Assembly: GCA_005765155.1 (NCBI GenBank) | Contig: VCCP01000001.1 | Location: 1,240,001-1,304,000, forward strand | DNA from: Zelopaecilomyces penicillatus | Lineage: Eukaryota; Ascomycota; Sordariomycetes; Hypocreales; Pseudodiploosporaceae | Length of the DNA stretch: 64,000 bases | Reading direction: 5' to 3' | Shown here: piece after piece, positions 1-11,100 of the stretch | Layout of the letters: the number at the start of each line of letters is the position of its first letter | How positions within the stretch are numbered: position 1 is the stretch's first letter | Notes under the pieces: generated by a model | What the model was told of the DNA's origin: nothing | What the model saw: the letters and a program-made list of their open reading frames with translations, nothing else | Database searches by the model: none | Position numbers and translations under genes: made by a program

Positions 1-1
1 G

Positions 2-187
2 GGAAATTATGTTCCTCTAGATCTGGCAAACCTCAACAACCACACCGAGGTTGCTAATTTCTTCCTGGCCTCAGCAGGCATGCTGGAAGAGAAGAACCAA
101 GAAAGTGGGCTAAATGAGGCTGTTGCATCGGTTGATCTGGGAGTGGAGGCTGAGGGAGAGAAAGGGCAGCCACCAGAAGCTTCATGA
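2..187 (+). CDS. C-terminal end of a probable ankyrin-repeat protein (5' truncated by window edge)
   Basis: An open frame enters from the left edge and stops at TGA 185-187, giving 61 residues. Its first half (PLDLANLNNHTEVANFFL) has the ankyrin-repeat pattern of xPLxLAxxxNHxEVxxxLL, followed by an acidic Glu/Gly-rich tail, which is a common way for such proteins to end. This frame reads more like protein than the overlapping minus-strand frame at 7-429, which is rich in Pro, Ser and Arg with no recognisable motif. Only one repeat is visible, so neither the family nor the function can be fixed. It could also be another alpha-helical repeat protein. Confidence 0.45.
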   Translation, partial: GNYVPLDLANLNNHTEVANFFLASAGMLEEKNQESGLNEAVASVDLGVEAEGEKGQPPEAS

Positions 188-590
188 ACCAAGGTCCTAA
201 GCTGAGAAATTGACAAAGTATGGGCTGCCAGATGGAGTGTAGACGGCCCACCACAGCGTCTTGGGCGCTTTGGTGGGAAAGAAATGAAGGCAGGATTTGC
301 TCTCGGCCAAAAGTCTTTGTGTCTGTGCCGGCGTTTGGGGATCAAATGGATCTGAATGGTCATTAAAAGCCCCCTAAGCATGGAGATGCATGGTAGAAAC
401 TGTTGCAGGGGTTTGTACACATGAGGCATTGAATAAAAGTAACCGCTATCGAAGCAAAAGTTGTTGATTAGGCTATGTATGGTGCAACCTTAGTCCATCG
501 AAGGAATCTGGATTTACCAGCCTGGACCAAATAACTCAACGGAATATAACAATAATTTTTGTTTATACTCTGCATGATTCATCGGCATCC
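188..590. other. Intergenic, no supported gene
   Basis: This holds the 3' flanks of two converging genes. I see no motif-bearing reading frame, RNA gene or repeat here. Confidence 0.5.
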
Positions 591-1670
591 TCAATTCTTC
601 CAAAAATAGTACCACGCCGCGATACCTGTTACGGGAACGACAACCGCGGACAACACCAACATGCCGGCATTTCTTATGCGAGGAGCAAGTGTCTTGTTGA
701 CGAGAGCCTGAAACTCGGCGGGCGCATTGCCAATTGGATAGGGGGTTGATGGAACATCTACGTCGAGAAACGGACAAATCTGTGCCCAGCCGAATCCGTC
801 CTCCAATCTGGCTACCAGGATATTGTCCTTGGGCACCAATGCTTTGGAACGTTCTTGGCTATGGAAAGAGTTGGTCATGAGTCGCCATCATGTAAAGAGG
901 ATGCTTTACAGCTTTCAAAGAGACAGAACTTACATGTCGATGGTATCTCGCTTGGCATCCTCCGCACCAAGGTCCATGCTTTTGCCATGGAAGATGACTG
1001 TTTCGAGAGCATCATGCAGGCTGCAGAAAGCGGAAATCCATGGATCTATGAACCGTATCAAGTTCATGGGAAAGGCATGACACGCTTCGAAGACGCCTCT
1101 GGCCGAGTTGTTCATCGATTTGACCCATGCTTCAATGTCGCGCTCTGTCAGGATGAACTTGGCGTCCGGGTAGAAACTGGTGAATTCTTCCACAAAGAAT
1201 TGGGGAACTTCCACCACGGTCTGTAATATATCACATATCGTGATGTGTTAGTGATGTTACGTATAGATTGGTGGTAGAGCTTCAAGATTACAGACATCGT
1301 AGTTGGCGAGCCACTTGTCAAACTCAGCTTTGCCATAGGGTTTACCTGCTCCCAGATATTTGCATCGCAGGGCCTCTTCAAACAGGTTCATGTGTGTTAT
1401 GCCGTTATTGACAACCTCGTACATGTGATATGGACGGTATCCCAGAACCTTGAGTGCTTGATACAGCGAAAAAGTCCCGACTCTATTTTCTGGGTTAACA
1501 GATCGCGACGAATGTACCGAGAAAGATGACGCCCATCTTGTAGCCCCAGGTAACAGGGGGGCAATGGGCTATGGAGATATTTTTTTTGCATACCGGCTAC
1601 GACTTAGAACAATTAGCTTTTTTGGCAGCACCTGCTTGGGGGTGGGAAGCTTGTCAATGAGTCGAGACAT
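591..1670 (-). CDS. Sulfotransfer_4-like P-loop protein with C-terminal membrane anchor, 4 exons
   Basis: The model is complement(join(591..858, 934..1220, 1296..1489, 1604..1670)), 271 residues, in frame throughout. Exon 1 starts MSRLIDKLP and leads into the P-loop segment (LIVLKNRVGTFSLYQAL). After this come GYRPYHMYEVV, the GKPYGKAEFDKWL block, and the VPQFFVEEF...YPDAKFILTERD..W segment, which places a sulfotransferase-like second strand-helix unit. The end is LVARLEDGFGWAQICPFL, then a hydrophobic stretch (about residues 247-267) suggesting a tail anchor. This order matches the fungal Sulfotransfer_4 family (PF17784), usually annotated as NAD-dependent epimerase or P-loop NTPase; substrates are unknown. 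The weak donor of intron 1 (GTCGTA) and the unusual P-loop (KNRVGT where the family has a more canonical G-x-x-R-T-G-T) are the uncertain points. Confidence 0.75.
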
Positions 1671-2399
1671 GGTGGTGTTTATTTTGGTTCGCGTTGAAAG
1701 AAAAAATAGCAAGCTTTCACAATGAAGAATGAGATTTAAACATGACGAAATATGTAAGACGGGTTTTAAATAATCCTTCGCGAGAGATGGTGATGATGAT
1801 GTTAGCTGCTTATTGCCCAGCGCAAATGATTACACGAGGCAGCGTGCATGAGTGAGGGGCTAAGTAAGGTGAGATAGGAGATGGATTAATAATACACAAT
1901 CAACTGAGCCAACCAAAGAGGTCTTGTAAAGACATTTTCAAAAATAACCAGTGTTCTCTGGAAATGTACAAAAGCTCAATAAAGTGATTGGCTGGATTAT
2001 TAGCAGGCTTTCTAATGTGTGCCTGTGGATATCCTTGAAGATTAATTAAAAGCTCCCAAGGACTTTGACGATGTTTAGGATGTTGATTTCTTGTTGATGT
2101 GAGTTGAGTCTCTTGCAACATTTTGCACAGAGAGTGTCGAAACTATCAACTGCCCAAATGAGTCCCCTACTGACTGTCTTGTCTAACTTGGTACAAAACC
2201 AAGTTTTTTTAACGTAATTATGTCGCATTACATCACGAGTGCTATGGGCACAGTCTTGTAGTCTGGGGATGAAGAATAGATCGTTGGGGATTTGATGGTC
2301 CAATTGTTTATCTGGCATTCTTCTAAATATATGTGCATCTCCGCCCTTCAGGTACAGCAACCTCCTGCTCTCCCCCGCTGACGTTTCAGCCGTGCACAC
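1671..2399. other. Intergenic, AT-rich, no supported gene
   Basis: Short open frames exist on the minus strand (for example 2046-2399), but they lack start context, motifs and a plausible splice structure. The part next to 1670 should hold the promoter of the sulfotransferase-like gene. Confidence 0.5.
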
Positions 2400-2999
2400 C
2401 TAAAGATCACGATGACAAGCAGGTGAATAAGTAGGAGGGGGTAGATCAAAGGGCTCCAGTATGTATATTAGCTGGCTGGTTGTAGGGTTGCCAATGAATC
2501 CCCAGCCACTCCGTTCTGATGGCGAACTGCACCTGTTGAGTGTTTCACCAGCTGCAATTCCAACAGCAGTTTCATAGACTCTGATAACTTCGCATGTACT
2601 TTGGTTGCGTAAAACGACCTTGCAGCGCTGCTGATCAGTAGTGAATTCGATTTGTTGTCGAGTATGAAGTACGTGTGAGGCAGTTGACCTTTGTAGCCGT
2701 TGGACTAAGGTTTTGCAGTCATCTAGAAGGATGTCTTGCATGCGCCGAGCCGTGAGGCGATTGGGGTAACACGCAGCATGGGCTCGTTTCTGCAGACCAT
2801 GTGATGCTTCTCTGTCGGTAGAAATGCTAGTGTCGACAACTGCTTCGCCAGGTGCAAAGGATTGCATGAAGAGGCCTGGCGTACCGGGGATAGGGATACG
2901 ACCAAGGCCGGTTGATGGGACGGCTCGCGGAGCGGGAGAGGCGATAACTCCTGTGCTAGAAAGCAAAATAGGGACAACAATGTTGGTAATGAAATGCAT
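2400..2999 (-). CDS. Small secreted cysteine-containing protein, 199 aa, function unknown
   Basis: I start at the ATG whose first base is 2999, because it opens a classic signal peptide (MHFITNIVVPILLSSTGVIA, then SPAPRAVP). Upstream Met codons lie in the probable leader, downstream of a TATA-like element about 95 bp away. The mature part has an LQKR dibasic site near residue 70, a possible Kex2 cut. It then has five spaced cysteines (ACYPN, DDCKT, QRCKV, STCEV, NRCSS) and a short tail with one more. No intron is needed. I do not recognise the family; effector-like secreted proteins look like this. The role is unknown. Confidence 0.6.
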   Translation of the reverse strand: MHFITNIVVPILLSSTGVIASPAPRAVPSTGLGRIPIPGTPGLFMQSFAPGEAVVDTSISTDREASHGLQKRAHAACYPNRLTARRMQDILLDDCKTLVQRLQRSTASHVLHTRQQIEFTTDQQRCKVVLRNQSTCEVIRVYETAVGIAAGETLNRCSSPSERSGWGFIGNPTTSQLIYILEPFDLPPPTYSPACHRDL

Positions 3000-3092
3000 G
3001 TTTAGAGAATTGAGGTGAGAGGCAAGTTGCAAAGTACAGAGACTGTGTGTGGTAGGAAGCTTCTGTATCAAAGTTTGGCTGGGGAACAGCCG

Positions 3093-3102
3093 TATTTTTA
3101 TA
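3093..3102 (-). promoter_or_regulatory. TATA-like element of the secreted-protein gene at 2400-2999
   Basis: On the minus strand this reads TATAAAAATA, about 95 bp before the chosen start at 2999. The position suits a fungal core promoter and supports that start over the longer frame. Confidence 0.45.
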
Positions 3103-3228
3103 CTAGGGAACAGGGGATAACTCTCGCTCATGAAGCAGCAGCTGGGTGAAAAAAGGAGACTTGCCAATATAATCACGGCCAAACATTACGTCTTAATACG
3201 ATAGCTCGTACACATTGAGACGCAACAC

Positions 3229-3259
3229 GCGGGCGCATGAGGTGTATCACTGCGCCCGC
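3229..3259. repeat. GC-rich perfect inverted repeat (9-bp arms)
   Basis: GCGGGCGCA at 3229-3237 is the exact reverse complement of TGCGCCCGC at 3251-3259. The 13-bp spacer contains a second small hairpin (GTG-TAT-CAC). It lies between two divergently transcribed secreted-protein genes, in an island far more GC-rich than its surroundings (about 3220-3500). It could be a cruciform, a binding site for a dimeric regulator, or a remnant of a mobile-element terminus. Confidence 0.6.
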
Positions 3260-3775
3260 AAGTGAGCGCAGCGCGGAATGCGTTTTTCGATTTGGAGTGG
3301 GATTGATTGCCTTTGAATGCTCCCCCGTTCCAAACCGGGAAACAGCCCCCTTTTGGCCATTTACCAAATCTGGGAAACCCACCAATAGGGTATCAGCCTA
3401 CGGTCAGCAGCTCGGCGGTTTGAGTCGAGGGGCTGAAAGTGAGTCTTTCCGCGTGGGCGGAACCGAGAGGCGGGTTAGCTGTAACTTGTAAGTGGGCGCT
3501 GCCGGAAAGCTGTATACTCTACAGTCTTGATCGTAACTAATACGACAGAGCGGTAGAAAGATGTCAGCCTCAAAGTGGGCAGTCCGTGAATTATCCCGCC
3601 GTCCAGGGTTTGGGAACTGATTCAAAAGTAAGCATTGAAGGGTAGACTATTGATACTTTTTTTTAGTTTCCACTTTGAGGCAACTAGATGACTGGACTAG
3701 CACAGATTGTTCATGTAAGTAAGACTTACGCATGCTGCCAATAACTGCTCCAGACTTGATAGAACCAAATCATCT

Positions 3776-3783
3776 TATTTAAA
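3776..3783 (+). promoter_or_regulatory. TATA-like element of the small secreted protein gene at 3913
   Basis: TATTTAAA lies 130 bp upstream of the ATG at 3913, with a CCATT repeat between it and the start codon. This spacing is typical of fungal TATA promoters. Confidence 0.4.
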
Positions 3784-3815
3784 GAGCAGAGTGGTCTCCA
3801 ATATCACTTTGAGAT

Positions 3816-3835
3816 CCATTCCATTCCATTCCATT
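3816..3835. repeat. Tandem pentanucleotide (CCATT)x4
   Basis: Four exact head-to-tail CCATT copies occur about 78 bp upstream of the ATG at 3913, in the presumed leader of that gene. This is a simple microsatellite and may vary in length between strains. Confidence 0.8.
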
Positions 3836-3912
3836 CCTTCACCAACACTTGCTGCATAATTGCAGTCAGCCAGTCACCTTATTATTCCCTCCAATATTGT
3901 GCAACAACCGAG

Positions 3913-4339
3913 ATGAAGTTCTACAGTCTATTCAGCGGCATCATCATATTGGCATCACCTGCCCTGGCGGCAGATTGCTTTGGCGGAAAGCCCAAAGCAA
4001 ACGCAGAGTACGCGCAACGTGCAGCCGACCTATGCAATGCCTGTTACACCAAAGGCGCGTGTCAATTTAAAGAGTCATCTGGCCGAGGCGCATACTGCAA
4101 AATGAATGTTCCCGCAAACCATGTTATCAAGTATTGCTCAGTATGTTTCTTTTTGTTTTTGTTTCTTTTTTCCAACTTACTTGAAGTCCGGATATGTTTA
4201 GCCTGCATCTCTGGATTTTGCTGACCAGTAAAACAAGGATGCTGTGGCCGAGATTATGAGCCAGTGTATCAATGGCCAAAAGAAAGCTGGTGGTAAATGG
4301 TCATATGGCGGAGAGTATTATGAGTGCGGTCCCAATTAG
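3913..4339 (+). CDS. Small secreted cysteine-rich protein, 109 aa, 2 exons
   Basis: Exon 1 (3913-4140) begins with a signal peptide (MKFYSLFSGIIILASPALAA). It continues with a Cys-rich domain: DCFGG, LCNACYTKGAC, AYCK, KYCS. A GTATGT donor at 4141 opens an intron. The acceptor at 4236-4237 keeps the frame open into DAVAEIMSQCI...GGEYYECGPN, ending at TAG 4337-4339. The closer CAG at 4226-4228 would put a TAA stop first in the exon, so I prefer the later AAG acceptor. The mature protein has eight cysteines, consistent with four disulfides. This is an effector-like or antimicrobial-like secreted protein by appearance only; I do not recognise the family and assign no activity. Confidence 0.65.
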
Positions 4340-7300
4340 TCGACACAAGGTTCATACATTATCAATAATGATTGGCAACGTGAAATTCTACTAGAGTGCT
4401 CAGTCAAACCAAATTAAAATAAAATTCATACCAACTGGGCAGCTAGTTCAGTCTGTTTACTAATATTTTATTATGAGACTACGCACATAACTCTCATCAT
4501 CAGCGCAACTCTTATTTACCGCCCATCACCTAATGATGGTAATTAAAGCTGACCATGCTACACTATGTAGATGGTTCGCGATATCAATGTTCTTTTACTT
4601 AAATAATCGCCTCATGAATCACAAAGAAACCCGTGGTAAGAAAATTCACACAATGAGGGTATATATATGTCTATAGGGATCTCAAGGTTCAGACAAATAC
4701 TCTATGACTGTCTGATGACGAGTATTGGAAAACAGTATCGTCATAAGATCAAGTTAAAAATTATAATAACACGCGCGACTTTGGCTGTGTATTCATAAAA
4801 GGATGAATGCCCCCCCCCTAGTTTCATGATCGTCTCGAACTGGATTCTTTTTTTGTGCTATCTCGTCGCACTATGAATGCAATCTTGTAATAATTACGAG
4901 CCGGCAATGGTACCACTAATACCTATATTGATAATGATATAACCTTAGGGTCGGCCTATACTGAAACCTACAAGGGACTAGTCGTCAGATCATCTCTGGA
5001 TCAAGATTTGCTAGTTATAGAAAGGCAAAGTATCCTACACATAGAAAGGACTTAAATCCAGATTGATGGTACATGTTAGTAATGAGACATAAATATCCTC
5101 GCTCATAGCTCCTCTCTCACTCTCCAAGTGATATATCTACTAGATTCGTTATTGTACAAGCGACACTATCAACGCTACGAAACTGCAGAGATGGCAATAC
5201 GCATACAAGCCAAGGATATGGCTTTTCCGTATGTTCATCCCAAACTATCAAATAGAGAGGAATTGCATACTCCTTACAGGGGTCTATGTTATATAAACTA
5301 CATAGCCTAGACCAGAGTATGATCATTATTAAGTGATATATTTACAGATAGAAATGCTTGCCATTAGTCGTACAACAAGATCGTTTCACAGAGTGTTATA
5401 CTTTCTACACCAAAAATATTCGATGACTACATAATATGACCTAGCGCCTGGAATTTGCCAGTAGGAGGTGAGACTTTATCAACTACGGCAAGGCAGCGGC
5501 CATCCGCAGCGAAAATGTGCGGTGGTAGATTTGCTATCTAATGGTAGAGGTTGGTCAGTGAGAAGAGAATCCGAAGACACCAGAAATCGTGTGTAGATTA
5601 CTAAGAAGACCAAGAGAAAATTACTCCAAACAAATACATGTGCTTGTATAGATATAAAAGAGATGCGTGTCTATTTCAATTGTAAAAGTGATATAAGAAA
5701 CTGAAATGGAGGATTGTGAGCACAATAGGACTTGTATACTTTATGAATGCCGGCATGGAAAAACGGCAGCGCGACCAGCCATCATATAAACGAGACCTGC
5801 CGACTTCATAATAAGCCGAAAGACAGAGATGTGGAGTCGTAGGTTTTTTTGAAGGTTGTTATATCGCCGAGGGACGGCGTCATGGACAAGTTTAATGAGA
5901 TGGATGAAGCAATGAACGTAAAGAACTTGTAGTTTTATATTATGTGGATTTACCGCATATAGTTGCCAACCAAAAAGGGAGTTTGGTTACAAGCGCAATC
6001 TATTTTTGAACACCAGTAAGCTTCAGTGTTGTGGCCCTGACAATGTCACTCTATATGGCTAGATGGCCCCCGCAGGTAGTTGTAATGAGAATATAGTTAT
6101 AGAGGTGAAGTAATTGTACAAGTAAATGGCTTTAAAAGTAGAGTCTTTGTCAGAAATTCAGAAATGACTTTAATTATTGACTGTGCACGCGACGTCATGT
6201 TGAAGGTTGTAACTCAATGATTATAAACGGCGCGCTATATTGTTCATCATCACCACCAGTCATAAGCATTCTGGCAAACAATTTATATGTCTTGTTTATA
6301 AATAAAGCGCCTTAATCAGGTTCCAAAACCACCACAAGCCATACAATCAACCGTCATAGCCATGAATCTTCTATCAGCTATATCCCCTGAGCTATACAGC
6401 GACTCCTGCCAGATGTGGCTTTGGTCGCCTGCGTTTGCCAAGATGGATCACTGCGACAAAAGGTATCGCCAATTGTTCACTTCAAGTATATCTCATCTCT
6501 TTCATGAGCTAGTTGGATGTGTCACGCAGTGGGAGGAGAAGGGGGGGGGGGGGGGGAGCTTGAACTGCTTCCGGTTCTGTCAGGCTGTTATCAGTCTCAC
6601 GAGGTGGTATTTGAGATTCTAATGTCACCAACGGATATAACCCCACTGAAAGATGACTGGCAGATGAAGAGCGCACAGCAAGGGTTAGCTGAATCAATTA
6701 ATACACGGTTCAAAGTCTCTTGTAATGTTTCAACGCATGGTCACTGAGCAGATACCCAACATCCCCCTACCTTAGATCCAAGATCTGATAAAGTTAGCGA
6801 ACTGCAATTGTTCAGATTTGTATGCTCGGAAGATGACCGCACATGGCTCACGCACCAGCACCTTCTCATAGGTAGATCGGAACCGAGCCGAGACTGTCAA
6901 ATCGCAAATCGCAAATCTGTGTATCTCATGATGAATGATATGGATCTCACAGTATCCACTTCGCGTAGTTGTATGTATGCCTTTGTTGTCCTACAACATC
7001 ACGCGATCTAGACAATGCAAGTACTACGTATAGATTTCCCTTTTTTTATGAAGAAAAAGCAATTAATAAACCTTATCATAGACCCAGCATTGCTGCTTGG
7101 ATATAACCACCGACAGCAACTGGATGGTAAACCAATGCAATCGCGCAATCTCGCAGTAGCGGCAAGGTGGGAAAAGAAGCATCAGCCAATATCTAGTGAG
7201 TCGTGATCCATAGTCTGGTCAGCTTTGCCCGCGTTCTAGACCAAACAATATTGATCAACACCACCTAGTGTAGCTGTACCACCAAAATAATGCAATACCT

Positions 7301-8178
7301 ACATTCAAGACTGATAAATGGGCTTATGCAATCGAAAGCTCATGTGGCTAGTATCCGCATACTGGTAAACACTTTGCATGAGGCCGAGATATTTTGATGT
7401 GCACCATCCTGCCATCGCTTACCACAAATCCTGCAGCAAGATTATGAAACAGGTCAAGCACGTGTGTGTACATACAGCGGTGTGATGTCGGAGATCTATA
7501 TTATTAGGTTGACGGGTAAGGCAGGGATGGTATCATGCTTACGGTATACATTCCTCACATGCATCTTCTTGCTTCTGCCTGTGTTATGATTGGCTCTTTG
7601 TTTGCTTGTTCGGTTTCAAACTCTTTGAATGCGAAAAATAACAGCAGAAAGCTGCATAGCAGTCTACGGCGCGTTGTCTATTGATTTTAAGGCAGGGTTT
7701 GTTTCATCCAGTGACGCTGGCCACTCCCCATATCATTCATTATGCATCCATTTGCCAGACGAGTCTGCAGATAGTGAACTTCAACAAGACACGTCACTGG
7801 AGGTTAAAACTATGGATTGCATATGTGCTCGTTTTGTAACTGATAGGTGCCTAATGTTGCGGAGGCAGGAAATCCCATCCCAATCAATAAGCCAGGGTTT
7901 GGAAAGCGATTATTCATTCAGTACTCTACACCCCAAACCAGTTATCATTTACTAGTAGCATTCCTATAATTTGTCTATACTATAAATTGATCTGAAACAC
8001 TGATGGGGTCTAGTCGTAAAGAAATCGATTGGCTACCTAAGATGTGCGTCTATCGCCACCATTCGGACAGCAGGAATATAAGAGTTCCTGCTGTCTGGAT
8101 TCGCAACATAACTTTTTGCATCAAGATAATCATTCCAAATGCGCCAAAACTAACTCTTATCAGCCCACACCGATAAAA
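4340..8178. other. 3.8-kb AT-rich gene-poor region
   Basis: The region is rich in TA steps with many short stops in all frames. Short frames (for example 6362-6622 and 7629-7955) have no motif, signal or splice structure that I can defend. It contains a C9 run (4810-4818) and a G16 run (6541-6556). The last few hundred bases should include the promoter of the PKS pseudogene. The composition would fit an AT isochore or old RIP-mutated repeat, but no element is recognisable. Confidence 0.5.
6541..6556. repeat. G16 homopolymer
   Basis: Sixteen consecutive G residues sit in an otherwise AT-rich gap. The length is prone to sequencing error and could form a quadruplex. Confidence 0.85.
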
Positions 8179-11100
8179 ATGACATCAAACAACAGTTCCA
8201 CAACCCCCCCGCCAATTGCCATCATTGGCATGGGCATGAGATTACCGGGAGGTATCTCTACACCAGAGCTGTTCTGGGATCTCCTCATCAACAAGAAGGA
8301 TGGCAGGTGCCAAGTTCCCGAGAGTCGTTAGAATGTGAAAGCTTTCCACGGCGAAGGCCTACAAAAAAGCCCAGTTGCCTCGGATCAGGGGTACTTCCTT
8401 AAAGATGTGAATTTGAAGACGTTTGACGCGCCGTTCTTTTCCATGAAAAGAAACGAAGTGGAATTACGAGATCCACAGCAGCGCCTTCTACTGGAAGCTG
8501 TTTGGGAATGTATGGAGAGAGCAGGCCAGACTGATTGGCGTGGCACCAACATTGGCTGTTACGTTGGTTCATTTGGTGAGGACTGGCATGACTTGACCAC
8601 AGTAGACACGCAAAGCTCTAGCAACCTCAAAATCACAGGCTCTGGAGATTTTTCTCTGTCCAATCGTGTATCTTTTGAGTACGATCTCAAAGGACCTAGG
8701 TAAATGATGCCCCTCCTATCCAGACATGAGACAAATTGCTGACTTATGACTCCTAGTATGACCATTCGCACAGCTTGTTCATCCTCGTTATTCTGCCTAC
8801 ATGTGGCCTGTCAGGCCTTATACAATGGCGACTGTTCTGCGGCGATTATTGGGGGGACAAGTTTGATCATGAGCCCCTTCATGAGCCAGGCAATGTCTGA
8901 CCAACAGGTTCTTTCCCCGACAGGCTCATGCAAGACCTTTGATGCCGCTGCCGATGGTTTTGCGCGGGGCGAGGCTGTGACAGCCATCCTGATAAAGCGT
9001 CTAGACGATGCAATTCGGGACAAGGACCCGATCCGGGCTGTTATCCGCTCCTCAGCGATTAATTGTGATGGCAAGACACCGACACTAACACACCCCAGCA
9101 TAGATGCTCACGAAACCATGATTAAGAGAGCTTATGAGGTAGCTGGCATTGACGACTTTTCCCAGACTGCTTACATAGAGTGTCACGGTACTGGCACACA
9201 AACTGGGGACAAAGTTGAAACAACGGCGATAGCGAATGTGTTTGGTGAACATGGGCTGTATATTGGGTCTATAAGTACATTACATGCTCCGTTATCTATG
9301 ACCATATTCCACCTTTGATCCATGGTTAATATGAGAGCAGGTCAAACCAAATCTGGGGCACGCAGAAGGAGCAGCTGGCATCATAGGTCTTATAAAAGTG
9401 TCTCTGGCATTGCAGAACCAAACCATTCCCCCGAATATCAACTTTACTACACCAAATCCCAACAGTATGTACACTAAAGCCTATTTCATGAAATGTACAA
9501 TATAGCTAATCTTTTTTGGAAGTTCCTTTTCAGTGAAGGCAAGCTCATCGTCCTAGTGGAGGCGACACCATGGCCCAAAGATCGACTTCCTCGAGTCGGA
9601 TTCAATTCGTTTGGAATTGGTGGGGCCAATGCACATGTTAGTATGCCAGTTGCGTCTCGTAGACATCACTAACGCTTGGATGATAGATCATCGTTGAATC
9701 TGCGGCTTCGTATGGGGTTGCACCCCAAGGGTCTAGTACCACTATCAATGGGACGTCGGCTGGACAGCAAGCATGCAATGGCGAGAAGGATGGCAATAGG
9801 CTGGCGAGTGAACATTCAAATGAGCTACTCAATGGGCACTCCAATGGGCACGGCAATGAACGGGACAAAGATGAAAACCTGGTGGACTTTCAAAAAGATG
9901 CAAACAAGCGGCCACGTCTCATACTCGTCTCAGCAAACAGCTCTGGATCGCTGCAGAGACGGACGCAGCATCTGAGCCACTACATCCAGTCTTCTCCCGA
10001 TTCTCTTGACGATGTCGCCTATACTCTGGGACAATGCAGGGACCATTTGTCTCACAGATCATTCGGGGTTGCTACTTGTGATGGAGTAGTAGACTTTAAA
10101 AGCCCTCAAAAGACACGCAGCTCTCCGCCTGGTGTAGTCTTTGTCTTTACTGGTCAGGGAGCTCAGTGGGCTGAGATGGGCAAAGGTTTGATCCAGGCTC
10201 TGCCATCCTTTCGGGAAGCTATCAGAGACATGGACCGAATTTTGCAAAGCTTGGACGAGCCACCAGAATGGTCAATTGAAGGTTCGTTGAAAGAAGCCAA
10301 GTGAACAGAACCTCATTTGAATTTTGTATGTTTGCTAATAATAGACTGACTCTAGAAATGCTCTGCTCTAATGCTACTGAGCTGATTCGGAGAGCGGATT
10401 ACTCTCAACCACTATGTACAGCGTTGCAGATTGCTTTGGTTAACTTGATTGCCAAGTGTGGTATTGTTCCAATTGCCATCGTCGGCCATTCTAGTGGTGA
10501 AATCGCGGGAGCATATGCCGCAAAAGCCCTCTCAGCAAAAGAGGCCATTACTAGCAGCTACTACCGCGGCTTGGTAACGAAACGGCAGACACGGAAGGGT
10601 GCTATGATGGCTGCTGGAATGAGCAAAGAAGCCGTTTCATCTTACCTTGTTGGTGGGGTGGTAGTAGGTTGCGAAAACAGCCCATAGAGCGTAACGCTTT
10701 CGGGTGATGAAGAAGCCATTGAGAAGGTCCTTTAGAATTTAAAATCCAAGGATCCAAACACTTTCACTCATCGCCTTCACGTCAATGTCGCATACCATTC
10801 ATGTAAGCCACTCTCGCAGCAACTGATATATAAGATTAGCTGCTAACAACACATCGTGATTACAGCCCACATGCAGGAGGTTGGAGACGTATATGAGCAT
10901 ATGTTGAACCTGCACCTGCCCGGAAAGGAGACAGAAATCCCCTTCTACTCAACCGTAACTGGTCAAAAGTCCAGAACTCAACTTGGGCCGGCTTATTGGA
11001 GAAGTAACTTTGAGTCCCCGGTTCTCTTCAACAGCGCAGTCAAAGCTCTGCTAGACGACTCCCAGAAGGAAAACACTTGCCTTGAAATAGGACCCCATTG

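Noticed and set aside
2046..2399. 117-codon minus-strand frame following the secreted protein
   Set aside because: It directly abuts the stop of the real gene without a start context or motif, and no splice joins it sensibly to that gene.
7629..7955. 108-codon frame just upstream of the PKS
   Set aside because: No homology-like features, AT-rich context and no promoter signal; treated as chance.
8329..8331. TAG as programmed readthrough or recoded amber in the PKS
   Set aside because: The gene also has a lost splice donor and a frameshift, and the intact genes nearby show no in-frame TAG, so ordinary pseudogene decay explains it better.
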